From assembly GCA_014529385.2 (NCBI GenBank), contig CM043968.1, positions 25,050,513 to 25,114,512 of the forward strand: a stretch of DNA of 64,000 nucleotides, written 5' to 3'. This document shows positions 1 to 11,427 of this stretch, one piece after another. Each line of letters opens with the position of its first letter. The first letter of the stretch is position 1. The stretch is from Adiantum capillus-veneris (taxonomy: Eukaryota > Streptophyta > Polypodiopsida > Polypodiales > Pteridaceae). Below the pieces are notes generated by a model. That model saw only the letters and a program-made list of their open reading frames with translations. It had not been told where the DNA came from and searched no databases. A program made the translations under genes and the position numbers.

Positions 1-2480
1 ACTCTGTCATTCAAGTTGATCTTTTAAGTGGTCGAACACATCCTCTAGGAAATAAATTCATCATTGATAATCGATCAGACACAACAATTCACTCAGCTCC
101 ATTACAGTATTGTTACACGTGTAACGAAGACACGGATATTGGGGAGAACTCTCCTTATATGGATATCCTACCCGGAATGGCTGAGTCAGACAATGTCGAT
201 TGGGTGCACCTAGCGGCAACTATAGATACATGGGGAGCTAGAGGAACAACCTGGGTAACACCAGATGGGGAAGAGATACCACACATTGCACCAGTAAACA
301 TGTTAGGTGTAGCGCATGTAACATCCAATGATAAGAAAGAGGCACACCTACCTGAGAGTGAAACCGATGATTCCTCAAAGGCTTCAGGCCAATACACATC
401 AGAAACGGAATCTCAGGGAGAAATGGATTCAGAACCTGAGGAAACATCGAGTGAGCCAAGTATAGAAACTGAACACTCAAGGACTAGTACGACCATCTAT
501 GGTAATTTATATGAGAGTGAAGAAGATACAAGCGAAGACCTATCAGGCGAGTCGAGTTCAAACATTTACCAAAATCAAAACCTTAACAAGAAACAAAGGT
601 CATATAACAGACGACGATATCGAGCAAATGTGAGAGCTAGGATAAACAAGGAAAGATCTACTGCAGAATGGCTTAGCTATCTAGGGGCATGTGATGCTCA
701 TCGAAAGCTAGTAGACAATTGGGGTGAACATCTCCAGAGTGTCATGTGGTGCAGCCCGCGACCCATTGACCTCGCTCAATTGGAGGTTACAGAGCCGAAA
801 TTGAGTCGAACTATAAGAAGACGTCAAAACCGAGAGTTAGCTCAACAACAAAAGGAGGCAGAACTAAAAGAAAGGTCTCTGTTAGGACAAGAGCCTGCTG
901 ACTTACATACGGTTCCTGAACATTTTAAATATTATACCACGGGGGAGCGAAAGGTTGTGTATGCCAAAGCCCAACGAATACCTACCAATGAAAGCAGTGG
1001 AGTCTATGATGGTCCAGCGGTAGTTAAAGAGATAGAATTAGCAGAACCAGGTGAGGAGTCTAAACCAGTCTTTATTGCTCAAGACCTTACCGAAACTGAA
1101 GAGGCTGCACTTAAGGAGCTCCTCAAGGAATACAAGGATATCTTTGCTTGGACATATCATGACATGAAGGGCGTTCCACCTTCTATGGTGCAACATACAA
1201 TTCCCATGATCAACACTGCTAAACCGCCCGTCCAGCAACGACCCTATCCAATGAATCCTAAGTATGCCAAAATTGTACAAGAGGAGATTGAAAAACTTAT
1301 CCAATGAGGATTCATATACCCTATTGAGCACTCAGAATGGGTTTCTCCAATAGTCATTGTGCCAAAAAAGAATGGGAAACTAAGAGTGTGCGTGGACCTC
1401 AAGAAAGTTAATGCAGCCACTAGGAGAGATCATTATCCCTTGCCATATTCAGAACATGTGCTTGAAAGAGTTGCGGGCAAGGAAGCTTATAGCTTTTTAG
1501 ATGGGTACTCTGATTACAATCAAATCACAATTGCATTAGAGGACCAAGCTAAAACTGCCTTTATCACATAGTTTGGAGTGTTTGCATTTCGTGTTATGGC
1601 TTTTGGCTCAACAAATGCCCCTTCTACATTCCAACGATTAATAAACACTGCGTTTAAAGAATTTCTAAGGGAGTTTTGTGAAGCTTTCCTAGACGACCTT
1701 TGTGTTTATTCTTCTTGGGAGAAGTATTTGTTATATCTATGAAAAATATTTGAAAGGTGCAGATTTTATCGCATCTCATTGAACCCTTTCAAATGCCAAT
1801 TTTGGGTTAAGCATGGAGTCATTCTAGGGCATATAGTGTCCAAGAACGGGATATCCACATATGAGAGTAAGATTAAAGCCATTTCCAATTTGCCATCACC
1901 TACGAACTATAAAGGAGTTCAAAGATTTATGGGCCATGTTGGTTATTATCGAAGGTTTATTTTAAACTTTACCGAGATAGCGCGTCCATTGTACAAGCTT
2001 CTTATCGATTTTCACTGGACGGAAGAATGTCATCAATCTTATGAGTTATTAAAGAAGGCCCTAACAAGTGCTCCAATCCTGCGAACACCTGATTGGAATG
2101 TACCTTTTCATGTGCATATTGATGCATCAAATTTTGCTATTGGGTGTGTTCTAACTCAACCAGGAGAACATAAATTGGACTACCCTATTAGCTTTGCAAG
2201 TCGCCAATTAAATGATGTCGAGATGAACTACACTACTACAGAGCGCGAAGGTCTAGCTATGATTTACGCAGTAAAGAAATTTCGCTATTACCTTCTTGCT
2301 ACCAAGTTTGTGTTTTATGTTGATCATCAAGCATTGCTATATTTGGTAAACAAGCCGTGTTCCACAGGTCGAATTACACGATGGTTGTTAATTCTTCTTG
2401 AGTTTGACTTCACCGTTGTTGTGAGGCCTGGGAGGAAACATGTCATGGCCGATCATTTATCTCGTATCCCTAATGGCTAA
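1..2480 (+). pseudogene. pol: Element A pol: protease-RT linker, reverse transcriptase and RNase H, broken
   Basis: The region encodes reverse transcriptase and RNase H of a gypsy element. Translation is already open at the window start. The first ~330 codons after 159 are an acidic then basic linker. RT begins near 1230, with VSPIVIVPKKNGKLRVCVDL around 1340 and the catalytic box as FLDD near 1690. RNase H follows, with HVHIDAS near 2110 and a terminal ADHLSR near 2450. The frame is interrupted by TGA at 1305, TAG at 1569 and TGA at 1740, then ends in TAA at 2478. All parts lie in one frame, so point mutations rather than indels broke this section. Element B carries YMDD at the equivalent RT site. 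Confidence 0.92.
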
Positions 2481-3852
2481 GCTCCTACGGGGTTGATGAT
2501 GAATTGCCTGATACTCCTTTGTTCATTGTTGAGACAATGCCTGAATGGAGTGAAAAGATTGTTAACTTCTTAGTTAATGGTTTTCCACCCAAAGAGCTGC
2601 GAAAAGATATAGCTCGAAAATTAATCAAGGAATGCGAACCCTATTGCTTACTGGCTGGAACTCTCTATAAGAGAGGAAAAGATGATGTTCTTAGACGATG
2701 TGCCCGCGGGATGAGTATTTATATATTCTACAAGAGGCACACATGGGCGTAGCTGGTGGTCACTTTTCAGGAAAGTTGACTGCCCGAAAGATCTTAAAGT
2801 CAGGCTATTGGTGGCCCACTTTGTTTAAGGATGCATCACTTTTTGCAAAGGGATGTGATGAATGCCAACGCTTCAACAAGCCACAAAGAAGGGATAGGAT
2901 GCCTCTACATCCCATCAAGGTAACCCAACCATTTGAAAAGTGGGGCTTAGACTTTGTAGGACCGATTAGTCCGGCTGCACGTAACACGCAATCACGATAT
3001 ATCATTGTGGCTACCAACTATGTAACCAAATGGGCTGAAGCAAAATCAACACGAAAGGCGGATGCAAAAACAACAACTAAGTTCCTCTTTGAGAACATTA
3101 TCACACGTTTTGGATGCCCCTTTGAACTTTTGAGTGACAATGGAACTCATTTTATAAATGAAGTAATAAAATAACTCACATCAAACTTTATGATATCTCA
3201 CCACAAGTCTACACCCTATTATCCCCAAGCAAATGGCCAAGCTGAGAGTACCAACAAAACTCTCATCTCCATTTTGACAAAGACAGTTGAGGCTCATCGC
3301 ACTGATTGGGACCTAAAGCTTACATCAGCTTTATGGGATTATCATACTGCGTATAAAGTTGCTATTAATTGCACACCGTTTAAGATGGTGTATGGCCAAG
3401 AAGCAGTTATGCCATGGGAGTTTGTCATTCCTAGTCTTCGAGTAGCTTCTCAAGAAGGTTGGGATGGTAACCCCTTAGTGGAGCGATTATATATCCTGGA
3501 AAGGCTAGATGAAGAGAGGCAATTAGCTGTGCGAAATGCTCTAGTGGAGAAGGATAGGAGAAAGAAGTGGTTTGATAGACATTTAAAGGATAAAGACATC
3601 AAGGTTGGTGATAAAATTCTTATGTACGGGGTACGTAATAAAAAGAAGAAATTGAAATACGCTGGTAAGGGACCATATCGAGTGTGTGAAATTACCCCGC
3701 AAGGTACCATTCGTGTGGAGACTCTAGATGGAGTTGAAACCATTGGATTCCTTAATGGGAGTAAATTCAAAAGATATTATGATCCTCTAAGCCAGGAAGA
3801 GTTGCAAGCCATCCATCAAAAGAAGGATTCCAAGGAACAAGCAGAGCTTTAA
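2481..3852 (+). pseudogene. pol: Element A integrase, frameshifted
   Basis: This integrase would join element cDNA to host DNA in the nucleus. A single zinc-binding module (H-x6-H, then C-x2-C near 2860) comes first. The catalytic core follows, with WGLDFVGPI near 2940, SDNGTHF near 3135 and PQANGQAE near 3220. Last is a C-terminal GPY/F-like region near 3660. Frameshifts fall near 2490 and near 2705, where the code moves through all three frames, and a TAA at 3172 splits the core. Elements B and C have two zinc-binding modules here; A has only one, so A appears to keep the simpler layout. Confidence 0.9.
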
Positions 3853-4392
3853 AAAATCCAAGCAAGAGTTGAGGCTCGAGAACGACAACAACGTCTTAGA
3901 CGCCAACGAGAGGCTAATCTAGGAATCACGCAAGCATTTTTCGAGGACACAGATGACGACTCATTAGAATCTGAGCCACCCCTACGATACCCAATTGAGC
4001 TAAATAGCCCCTATGGGAAAGTACTATACAATGCCTTATTAGATACGGGAGCTAAACACAATTTGTTATCCTATGGAGTTTGGTGTCAATTAGGGAAACC
4101 GACCCTATCCCCGAGTACGATGCAAGTCAAGGGCATTAATAAAAAGAAAACTGCTATTCTTGGAGTACTTCAGACCCCTGTTGTCTATGACAATGGAAGC
4201 ATAGTGCAGAGGTTTCTAGTCATGCCCGCGGGAGCTATGGAAGGCAACGTAAACCTGGGACGCACGTGGATGTTGGCAACCAAATGCACTATTGATTGGG
4301 ATATTGGTAGTGTCACGACGCGACCACCGACTCTTACCCCTATCATTCAAGCAAAGTCACCTACGTTGCAAACCCTAGAAATTGAAGGATAG
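3853..4392 (+). pseudogene. Element A second retropepsin-like domain, downstream of integrase
   Basis: After a TAA at 3850 the integrase frame stays open for 179 more codons to TAG at 4390. A basic, coiled stretch rich in R, Q and E comes first. It is followed by an aspartic-protease-like segment: ALLDTGAKHNLLSYGV near 4035 has the D-T-G active-site triad, and NVNLGRTWMLATKCTIDW near 4250 fits the second conserved retropepsin segment (LG-x-x-W). The normal gypsy protease lies between gag and RT, so a copy after integrase is unexpected. Elements B and C have the equivalent domain in the same place. It could be an active enzyme or a protease fold used for binding; the sequence cannot decide. 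Confidence 0.75.
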
Positions 4393-5440
4393 CCAACATT
4401 CACAAGCCAAGGTGGTTAACTCGTCTTTGCCGACTACCCATGAACCTAGCACTTCAACACTTGTGTGAGGTGCTGTTTGTTCGGGAGAAGAGGCAGAGCA
4501 AGGGCGACAGAGGGGCGCTCTTTGTTCGAGGCTATTCGAGGCGTAGAGAGGGCACACAATAGAGGCGGCCCAAAAGAGGCATTTGGGAGAGGCGTAGGGA
4601 GGGAGGGTGTTTGGGAGAGGCATAGGGAGCGCGCACGGAGGGCGTTTAGGAGAGGAGCAGGGAGCGCGCAGAGAGCTGTGCTCAAGAAAACAGAGTAGGG
4701 TTTCGAAAAGAAAGAGAGAGATAGAGATAAGGTTAATCAATCTTGTTAATTCAAAATTAAAAATTTGACCTTCAAATTTTAAACCTAAACTTGCTGCTCT
4801 CTTTTATTTTGAATTTTGAAGAGTTTAAAATCGTTTTCTTAGGGGTAGAGTCATACCAAAGGATTGGAAACAGAAAGAGCTTTCGACAAAAAAAAAAAAG
4901 AGTATAGAATTTTTTTGAAAAATTAACGTGAGACTTTGTCAGTGCCCGTGTCGTCTCGCTACGAGTGGAACGACACCCATGGTCGAAATCACCGTCCTGT
5001 GACCAAAAATCGCATATTGAAAAATACACTAAAAAACATTCAAAATTAGAGAATTTTCCCTCGGAAAAAAGTGCGATATTTTTTTGTGCAGTATTGATTG
5101 GGAGACTTGAAAACACATTTTGGAAAAATTTGGGGTAAGCAAAAAAAAAAGGCTTTTTCTCGCCACGTGCAATTGTGCACTAATTGCACGTGTTTTGAAA
5201 GTGTAATTATATATGCAACATACATATATTTATACAAATAGTATTTAAACGAGGAGTCCATATACTAGAATGGGTTGCAAAGGTGCTGGTGCGCATTTGC
5301 GAAGAGGCTTGTAAAGGTGCACATACGCAATTTGATCATGCGATACGTGCACACCGTTGTTTTTTATGTCCCTTCAAAGACGTAAACATATCATATGGAT
5401 GTACATCCACGGGACTACTTGAGACATGGTCTCTAGATAT
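4393..5440. other. Unassigned DNA, probably element A 3' noncoding region
   Basis: No supported gene is present. The + strand from about 4480 to 4735 is very purine-rich, which would suit the area before a 3' LTR, but no matching LTR pair exists in the window. From 4740 on the DNA is AT-rich. A short arginine-rich open frame at 4465-4698 simply translates the repeat. Confidence 0.5.
4582..4675 (+). repeat. Purine-rich tandem repeat, three copies
   Basis: Three imperfect copies start at 4582, 4610 and 4645. Each opens with TTTGGGAGAGG or a close variant and continues with runs of GGGAG. Unit length is 28 to 35 bp. Confidence 0.7.
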
Positions 5441-5441
5441 A

Positions 5442-5507
5442 ATCAATGGTTGTGGATACACCACATGGCATATGATCAATGAATGTGGATGTGCCACGTG
5501 GCATATC
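5442..5507 (+). repeat. 33-bp direct duplication
   Basis: Two adjacent 33-bp copies at 5442-5474 and 5475-5507 share ATCAATG, TGTGGAT and TGGCATAT. It sits just before the 61-bp minisatellite and shares no obvious sequence with it. Confidence 0.7.
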
Positions 5508-5559
5508 GTGCGGCTCATACATACTCCCTTATGTCCTGGCAGGCTCTAGCTTTCTAAAA

Positions 5560-7145
5560 TCACTATATATAGCACCCTATGGCCCAAAGTCCATAGGATG
5601 CATATATAGATCACCACAAAACACGAATTGAGGAGACCTTGTGGTCATAAATCCATAAGATTTATATACTTAGCTAGAAACATCAACTATAGCATCCTAT
5701 GGCCTTTTGTCCGTAGGATGTTCATATAGTTATCATGAAACACCTACATATAGTGCCATATGGACCTAATACCATAGGATGTATATATATAATCATATCA
5801 ATACACCTACATATAGCATCCTATGGACCTAAGTCCAAAGGATGTATACAAACTCATTGTGTCCCTAAGGCCACATGATGCTATATACCCATCATGAGAC
5901 AACTACATATAGCGCCCTATGGCCCTCAATACAAAACACCTTGATAAAACATCATATAGACTAAAGGCCATATGATTTATATATACTCAACACAAAACAC
6001 CTACATATAGTGCCCTATGGCCCTAAGGCCACAAGATGTTATACCCATCATGAGACAACTACACATAGTGCCCTATGTCCCTTAGACCATAGGATGTGTA
6101 CATATGGATCGCGAAACACCTACATATATCATCCTATGGCCCTAAGGCCACAAGATGTTATATACCCATCGTGAGACAACTACATACAGTGTCCTATGGA
6201 CCTTAGGCCATAGGATGTGTACAGTTGCATCGCGAAACACCTACATATAGCTCTATATTGTCCCTAATTCCACAGAATGTTATATACCCATCGTGAGATA
6301 ACTACATATAGTGCCCTATGGCCCTCAGGCCATAGGATGTGTACAATTGCATCGTGAAACACCTACATATAGCTCTATATTGTCCCTAAGGCCACAGGAT
6401 GTTATGTACCCATCGTGAGATAACTACATATATTTCCTTATGGCCCTCAGGCCATAGGATGTGTACAGTTGCATCGCGAAACACCTACATACAATTCTAT
6501 ATTGGCCCTAAGGCCATAGGATGTTATATACCCATCGTGAGATAACTACATATAGTGCCCTATGGCCCTCAGGCCATAGGATGTGTACAATTGCATCACA
6601 AAACGCCTACATATAGCTCTATATTGGCCCTAAGGCCACAGGATGTTATATACGGATCATGAGACAACTACATATAGTGCCCTATGGCCTAAGGGCCATA
6701 GGATGTGTACAGTTGCATCGCGAAACACCTACATATAGCTCTATATTGGCCCTAAGGCCACAGAATGTTATATACCCATCGTGAGATAACTACATATAGT
6801 ACCCTATGGCCCTCATGCCATAGGATGTGTACATTTGCATCACAAAACACCTACATATAGCATCCTATGACCCTAAGGCCACAGTATGTTATATACCCAT
6901 CGTGAGACAACTACATATAGTGCCCTATGGCCCTAAGGCCACAGGATGTATATTTACTCAACACAAAACACCTGCATAAAACATCATATGGACTAAAGGC
7001 CATATGATTTATACATACTCAGTATGAACCACCTACATATAGCATCCTATGGCCCTAAGTTCATAGGATTCTGTAAACCCATCATGAAACAATCACATAT
7101 AGTGCCCTCTGTGTATATAATCATAATCAAACACCTACATATATA
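5560..7145 (+). repeat. Hairpin-rich minisatellite, 61-bp monomer, 122-bp dimer
   Basis: About 25 degenerate copies of a roughly 61-bp unit are arranged head to tail. The landmark ACCTACATATAG or ACTACATATAG recurs at 5747, 5808, 6115, 6175, 6236, 6298, 6359, 6420, 6481 and 6541, so the step is 60 to 62 bp. From about 6175 to 6910 two monomer types alternate, one with CTCTATATTGG and one with GTGCCCTATGG, which gives a 122-bp higher-order unit. Most monomers contain the inverted repeat CCTATGGCC / GGCCATAGG around a loop of about 4 nt. The right edge lies about 60 bp before a plausible 3' splice site, so the array may be intronic. Confidence 0.9.
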
Positions 7146-7207
7146 CTCACAATAAAATGACTTTGTGATGGTTTTCTTAACAAAAAAATTTTGAAACCTT
7201 CTTGCAG
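7146..7207 (+). promoter_or_regulatory. Possible 3' splice site of an intron
   Basis: A T-rich stretch ends in TTCTTGCAG at 7199-7207, directly followed by the open reading frame starting at 7210. This fits a plant 3' splice acceptor. If real, the minisatellite lies in the intron and an upstream exon is missing or unrecognised. No transcript evidence is available. Confidence 0.4.
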
Positions 7208-7209
7208 GT

Positions 7210-9943
7210 ATGGATTTTAATCAAGGTGATAGAGTATGCATGTTTGTAGCCACATAAAAGGTTGCCCTTGGGAGTGTCTGTGAGACAAACTCAAATGCAT
7301 ATTGCTCAGGCATGCTTATTGGTGAAGGAAATGTATCGATGTCAGTTGATTTGTGTTTTCAAAAGAAAGCACTTATTCCATTTCCAACAATGGATGCATT
7401 GAGAGTGGGAGATGCTTTTCACAGTATTGTGAAATGGAGTACTGGGTTGCTACAACATATGGATGAGATACACTACGAAGGGGTTTCTATGTCTGAGACT
7501 CACAAAGGAATGGGAGCATTCGGGGCACATTATGATGGAATGAGCTATAGGGAGGTTTGGAAGGATAAGAGGGTTCAACTTTGGGATGAAAGCAAAACAC
7601 ATGTAGTAGCTCAAGGGGTTGTCATGTATGTGTGTCCATTTGATTCCGTGAACTTTGGTGTGCTAGGTGAAGATAACATCGGTATTGGTATTGAAACATC
7701 CTATGCTTGTGACGCTACTATTTCTGCACAATGTGATGTATGCAGCATCAATCTGGTTTGTTGGCCTATCAAGAGAGTGACAACTATGGATGGAAAAGCG
7801 TTGTTACAATATGAGGATTTACATGCTAGTGACGCATTACAAGATACATGCATTGAATCAGCTCGTTTGGTAGAGCCTATTTCAAAAAAACAAAAATATT
7901 GCTTTATGAATAGGAAGCCAAAAATGTCTATGAAACCTTCTAAGAGATCCAATCAAGCATCCCTATCATCTGTCCAACTTGTTTCAACCATAGATTGTTG
8001 TTCTATGAGGTGTTGTCAATATGCCGATAGAGATAAGGTCATGGCTATGCGCAATGAATTTTGGGGACAAATTTTGCAAAATAGAACCAACTATGTGTAT
8101 GATACAATGTTGACTGCTTGGTGTGAGAACAAAACAACTGCAAAGACCTGCTGTGTATTTTCTTTTAATGGCAATGAGGTCTGTAGTAGAGCTTGGTATG
8201 AAATTCATGGCATTCCAAAAACTTCATTTTATCGTTACCGTGAATAGTTTGAAAATGGGATTCGACGCTCAGTGCATGGTAATGGTGGTGTCATAAGAAA
8301 AGGAAGAGACCATACAGAAATGGGAAGGGCATTGATGTGCTCTTTTGTAAATGAAAAATCAAAGAAAATTCCACATAAGAGTAGAACTATGGAAGATGGT
8401 ACCAAAGAAACCTTGCTTGCAATACCAAACACGTACAAGCAAATAGACATCTTACATGATGTCAATAAAGCACTCGAGAGTATGTGTCTCAAGCCAACGT
8501 CTAGCACTACATTCAATAGGGTTTGGAATACAGAGTTTGCTAATGTGACCTTGTCAAAAACAAGCGAGTTCTCAAAATGTGTTGTGTGTAGTCGAATAAA
8601 GTCTCAACTAGAGTCAACAAAGGATGATGAGCTGATTTCACGTTTGAAGGATGAATGTAAAATTCACATGATGCAACAACAAAGTTGTAGAAATGTGTAC
8701 TACACCTGGTGTAAGTTCTCGCAAATGAAAAAGGATAAGTACTTATGCATTATACATGATAAAATGGACCAAAAAAAGACAGCAATACCTAGATTGCACT
8801 GAACTCAAAAGACTATGTGAATGCATGTCAGTTGCAAGTATCATTAACATGTATGATAACACATGGGCATGGGCATGGGATGTATGGTTATTTCTCGTTG
8901 AATGGTCTATGGCCTTCAGATTCGAATGCTACAATTGGTTCCCTTGCATTATGCTTACAGAATCTTGAAAGAACAAAAAACCATGGGCTAGGAGATTTAT
9001 TTCATGATGGTATGCCATGCAGCAATGTAAAATTGTTCAATGCATTGAATTCAAGGACAACTCTAGACCACCAAAACAGAATGATGAAAGAGCATGAGAG
9101 GAATGCATCAGCAACAGTAACACCACCTTTGGCTATTGAAGGATGTAATGGAGAGATTTCTAACTTGCAATCAGCCTCCTCTCAATGTGTTGTGGATACC
9201 ATGTCCACTCCCGTGTTTCCAAAATTGCTTGAGAATCTTCTGCTACAGCTAGATAATTGTGTAGGAGAGAATAAGAATCAATAAATATTTGCATACTTAT
9301 CCTTGCTAGTAGCAAAAGGTGTTTTCAAAACCGTGCATTTGGGATTCTTAATGGTGGGTCATACACATGAGGACATAAATGCAATGTTTAGCAAGTTCTC
9401 AGAGAGATTATGAACATGAATGACCTACACTTTTCCACATTTGATGGAACATGTGAAAGTTCAGCTCCAACACCATTTTTGATGATGCAAGTTCCTGACT
9501 TCAAATCCTTTGTTAAAGGGTACATGTGTGATGGACAAGATGCTCTTGTTGGACACTCTAAGCCACTTCAATTTTGTTTCTTTATGCAAGGTGAAATCCC
9601 AGTAATGCATTATAATATTCACCCCAAATCACCTAAGTGGATGCCGAGGGATTCATGAATTGAGTTGTGGAAAAAAGATGATCAAGGGAAACCAAAACTG
9701 CCAGTAGGTTGTCCAGATGTGGTTCCTATAGCAGACTATGTGAGGGATAGTCCGCTTGTTATTCAAGGGATTAAGACATATCTTGAATTTTGGAAAAGAT
9801 GGACTCTACTAAAGGGAAAGGAGCACGATTCTACAAAATACATGAAGCCAGTTATTATTTATTGGCAAAAAATAATTAGTGAGCTTGAACAACCAACCAA
9901 TAAACAAATTGGTGCATGGGATACTAGTACAATGGATGTATGA
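7210..9943 (+). pseudogene. DUF8039/DUF7869-like plant gene, decayed
   Basis: A protein of about 900 codons can be followed through two frame changes. The N-terminal part (7210-7450) has GDRVCMFVAT, ALGSVC and LIPFPTMDALRVGDAF. It resembles the DUF8039-type domain common in plant transposon-related proteins. The middle (8170-8240) has CSRAWYEIHGIPKTSFYRYR, and cysteine pairs occur around 8580. The C-terminal part has LQLDNCVGENKN near 9250 and FLMVGHTHEDI near 9340, hallmarks I associate with DUF7869 proteins, an RNase H-like, probably transposase-derived family. Damage: stops at 7255, 8245, 8800, 9282 and 9656, frame changes near 8800 and near 9410. Family names are from memory, not from a search. 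Function is unknown; a domesticated or decayed transposase-like gene is likely. Confidence 0.6.
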
Positions 9944-10261
9944 CGCCCATCATTATATACGCTTTTGCTATAGTACTAGCTACTCTGTCAAGGGAGAGTG
10001 GAGCTATTGATGTCTCAAAATGTTTTTTCTATTTATGTTTATTCATAGGCAAAGTTCCATACTTATGTCACCTTGATACAGTCGCAATCACATACAAGGT
10101 AGATGGGTCAACATGTGACTTCTGGTATCTCTCTCTACGAGAGCATTGTACAAGCACACTATTGTATGCTTATAGTATAAGCTACCACATAGCAATTGTC
10201 TGCACATAGGCATATGTATGGGGCATACAATACAGTAGAATATAGGATTTTCCTCATCATA

Positions 10262-10330
<69 letters not shown>

Positions 10331-10441
10331 TTCCTAGTTATTTGCAAGAAAGATGAATTTAGGCATAGTTTCACTCAAATATTTTTGTGTCGATATGGTA
10401 ACATGAAGGGCTAAGAGCCATCTATTGTTTAAGGGCTAAGA
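9944..10441. other. Short gene-free interval
   Basis: I recognise no gene here. The interval holds a microsatellite and a small direct repeat that became the insertion site of element C. Confidence 0.5.
10266..10330 (+). repeat. (CT)n(AT)n compound microsatellite
   Basis: About 15 CT units are followed directly by about 17 AT units. A similar compound repeat occurs at 56728. Confidence 0.97.
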
Positions 10442-10446
10442 GCCAT
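10406..10446 (+). repeat. 25-bp spaced direct repeat at the insertion site of element C
   Basis: AAGGGCTAAGAGCCAT occurs at 10406-10421 and 10431-10446. A third, partial copy (GCTAAGAGCCAT) lies at 48199-48210 on the far side of element C. The element therefore inserted into a small pre-existing tandem repeat. Confidence 0.8.
10442..10446 (+). other. Target-site duplication of element C, left copy (GCCAT)
   Basis: GCCAT abuts the left LTR end. The right copy at 48181-48185 reads GCCAC, so 4 of 5 bases match, as expected for an old 5-bp gypsy duplication. Confidence 0.75.
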
Positions 10447-11346
10447 TGTTGGACGGATACGCCGCGACGGACGTCAGCATAGCGAGAACTCACCTAACAT
10501 GTAATATCAGCTAAGGACGAAGCTCGACCCGCAGGCGCGTGGAAGCAAGCATAAGGTGTCAACCTACGCTCGACCGACTCCTAACTAATTCCTACAGAGG
10601 TCTCTACCAATTGTCTAAGTCACAGCCTTCAAGAGTGCATAAGAGGAAACTTCCTACAACGCTTTCTAGAGCCGAACACCCATCAAAAAATCTCAAAACA
10701 CCATAGAACTTGAAGGAGACCCTACTAATACCAATAGGTCGCTCTCCCAAAGGTCTATGAACCAAAATCCCAATCCAAAACACCCGGTGCAGAAACACGT
10801 AGGATGTCTGGCCAAAATCTGCAGGTTCATTTCCAAAATCTAAAGTGCCTAATGTGTAGTTCTACTCAATGTGAACGCGTGGATATGCTGCAATGCAAAA
10901 TCGGATAACGTATGCTCACCCAAACACCCGATGAAGCTCATAGAAGAAGCTCGCAAAACTGGACCGTACACGCGCAATGTAGGTATCGGCGCGTAGCTCT
11001 CGTCGGGGGCAACACGCTGCACTTCTCTGCACTCGATTCCGACCACCGAAGCACACGTAGCGTCAAGATGAAGTTCACACACTCTCTCCGTACATAGTAC
11101 GCTCACTCACAGACTTCAAAACTTGTTTTTAAAATGACAAAAGGTTTTTTCATTAAGGTCAAAAAGTGGCATATATACCTTACAATTTCTCAATCTAACT
11201 ATCAAAACTGGGATACAATTTGGAAACTTCTGTAAGTCCCAATAATTACAAGGTGAAAAATCAGGTTTTCCTCAATGAATGAATAATTACAAAAATAATA
11301 ATCCTCCGAATAGTTAGATGCCGTGGGGTGTGTCCAACTTCTAACA
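10447..11346 (-). repeat. Element C 3' LTR (left end)
   Basis: On the minus strand it begins TGTTAGAAG at 11346 and ends CCAACA at 10447, the usual TG...CA ends. It matches 47245-48180 with many substitutions, and it lacks a stretch of about 30 bp that the right LTR has near 47990. A TATATAT box in minus orientation lies near 11171. A half copy of the element's palindrome (minus strand AGACATCCTACG) is at 10798-10809. Confidence 0.93.
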
Positions 11347-11360
11347 CTCCCCCCTTCCTT
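11347..11360 (-). promoter_or_regulatory. Element C polypurine tract
   Basis: On the minus strand AAGGAAGGGGGGAG lies directly before the 3' LTR. This is the standard place for priming of plus-strand DNA during reverse transcription. Confidence 0.85.
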
Positions 11361-11427
11361 GCTCATGTCGTCCTCAAAATGGCCGTGATCTGCTTCTTCA
11401 TCGTATCGTTTCTTGCATCTTTAGCAG

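Larger units (their letters stand above)
1..4392 (+). mobile_element. Element A: 5'-truncated Ty3/gypsy retrotransposon fragment
   Basis: This is the internal part of a Ty3/gypsy LTR retrotransposon, running from the protease-RT linker through RT, RNase H and integrase to a second protease-like domain. Gag, the first protease and the 5' LTR lie outside the window. The 3' boundary was not found: after the last stop codon there is purine-rich, internally repeated DNA, but no LTR pair is visible. The order RT-RNase H-integrase is that of Ty3/gypsy. Protein similarity to elements B and C is strong throughout, so all three belong to one lineage. Three in-frame stops and two frameshifts in RT-RNase H-integrase, plus one stop before the second protease, show that it is dead. 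Confidence 0.93.

Noticed and set aside
1-4392. Element A as an integrated caulimovirus-like sequence
   Set aside because: An integrase with zinc module and catalytic core follows RNase H, which is the gypsy order, and no movement protein is seen.
4465-4698. Arginine-rich open frame
   Set aside because: It translates a purine-rich tandem repeat; the composition explains it.
5560-7145. CRISPR-like array
   Set aside because: The spacing is regular but there are no unique spacers; units are degenerate copies of each other, and the setting is a plant genome.
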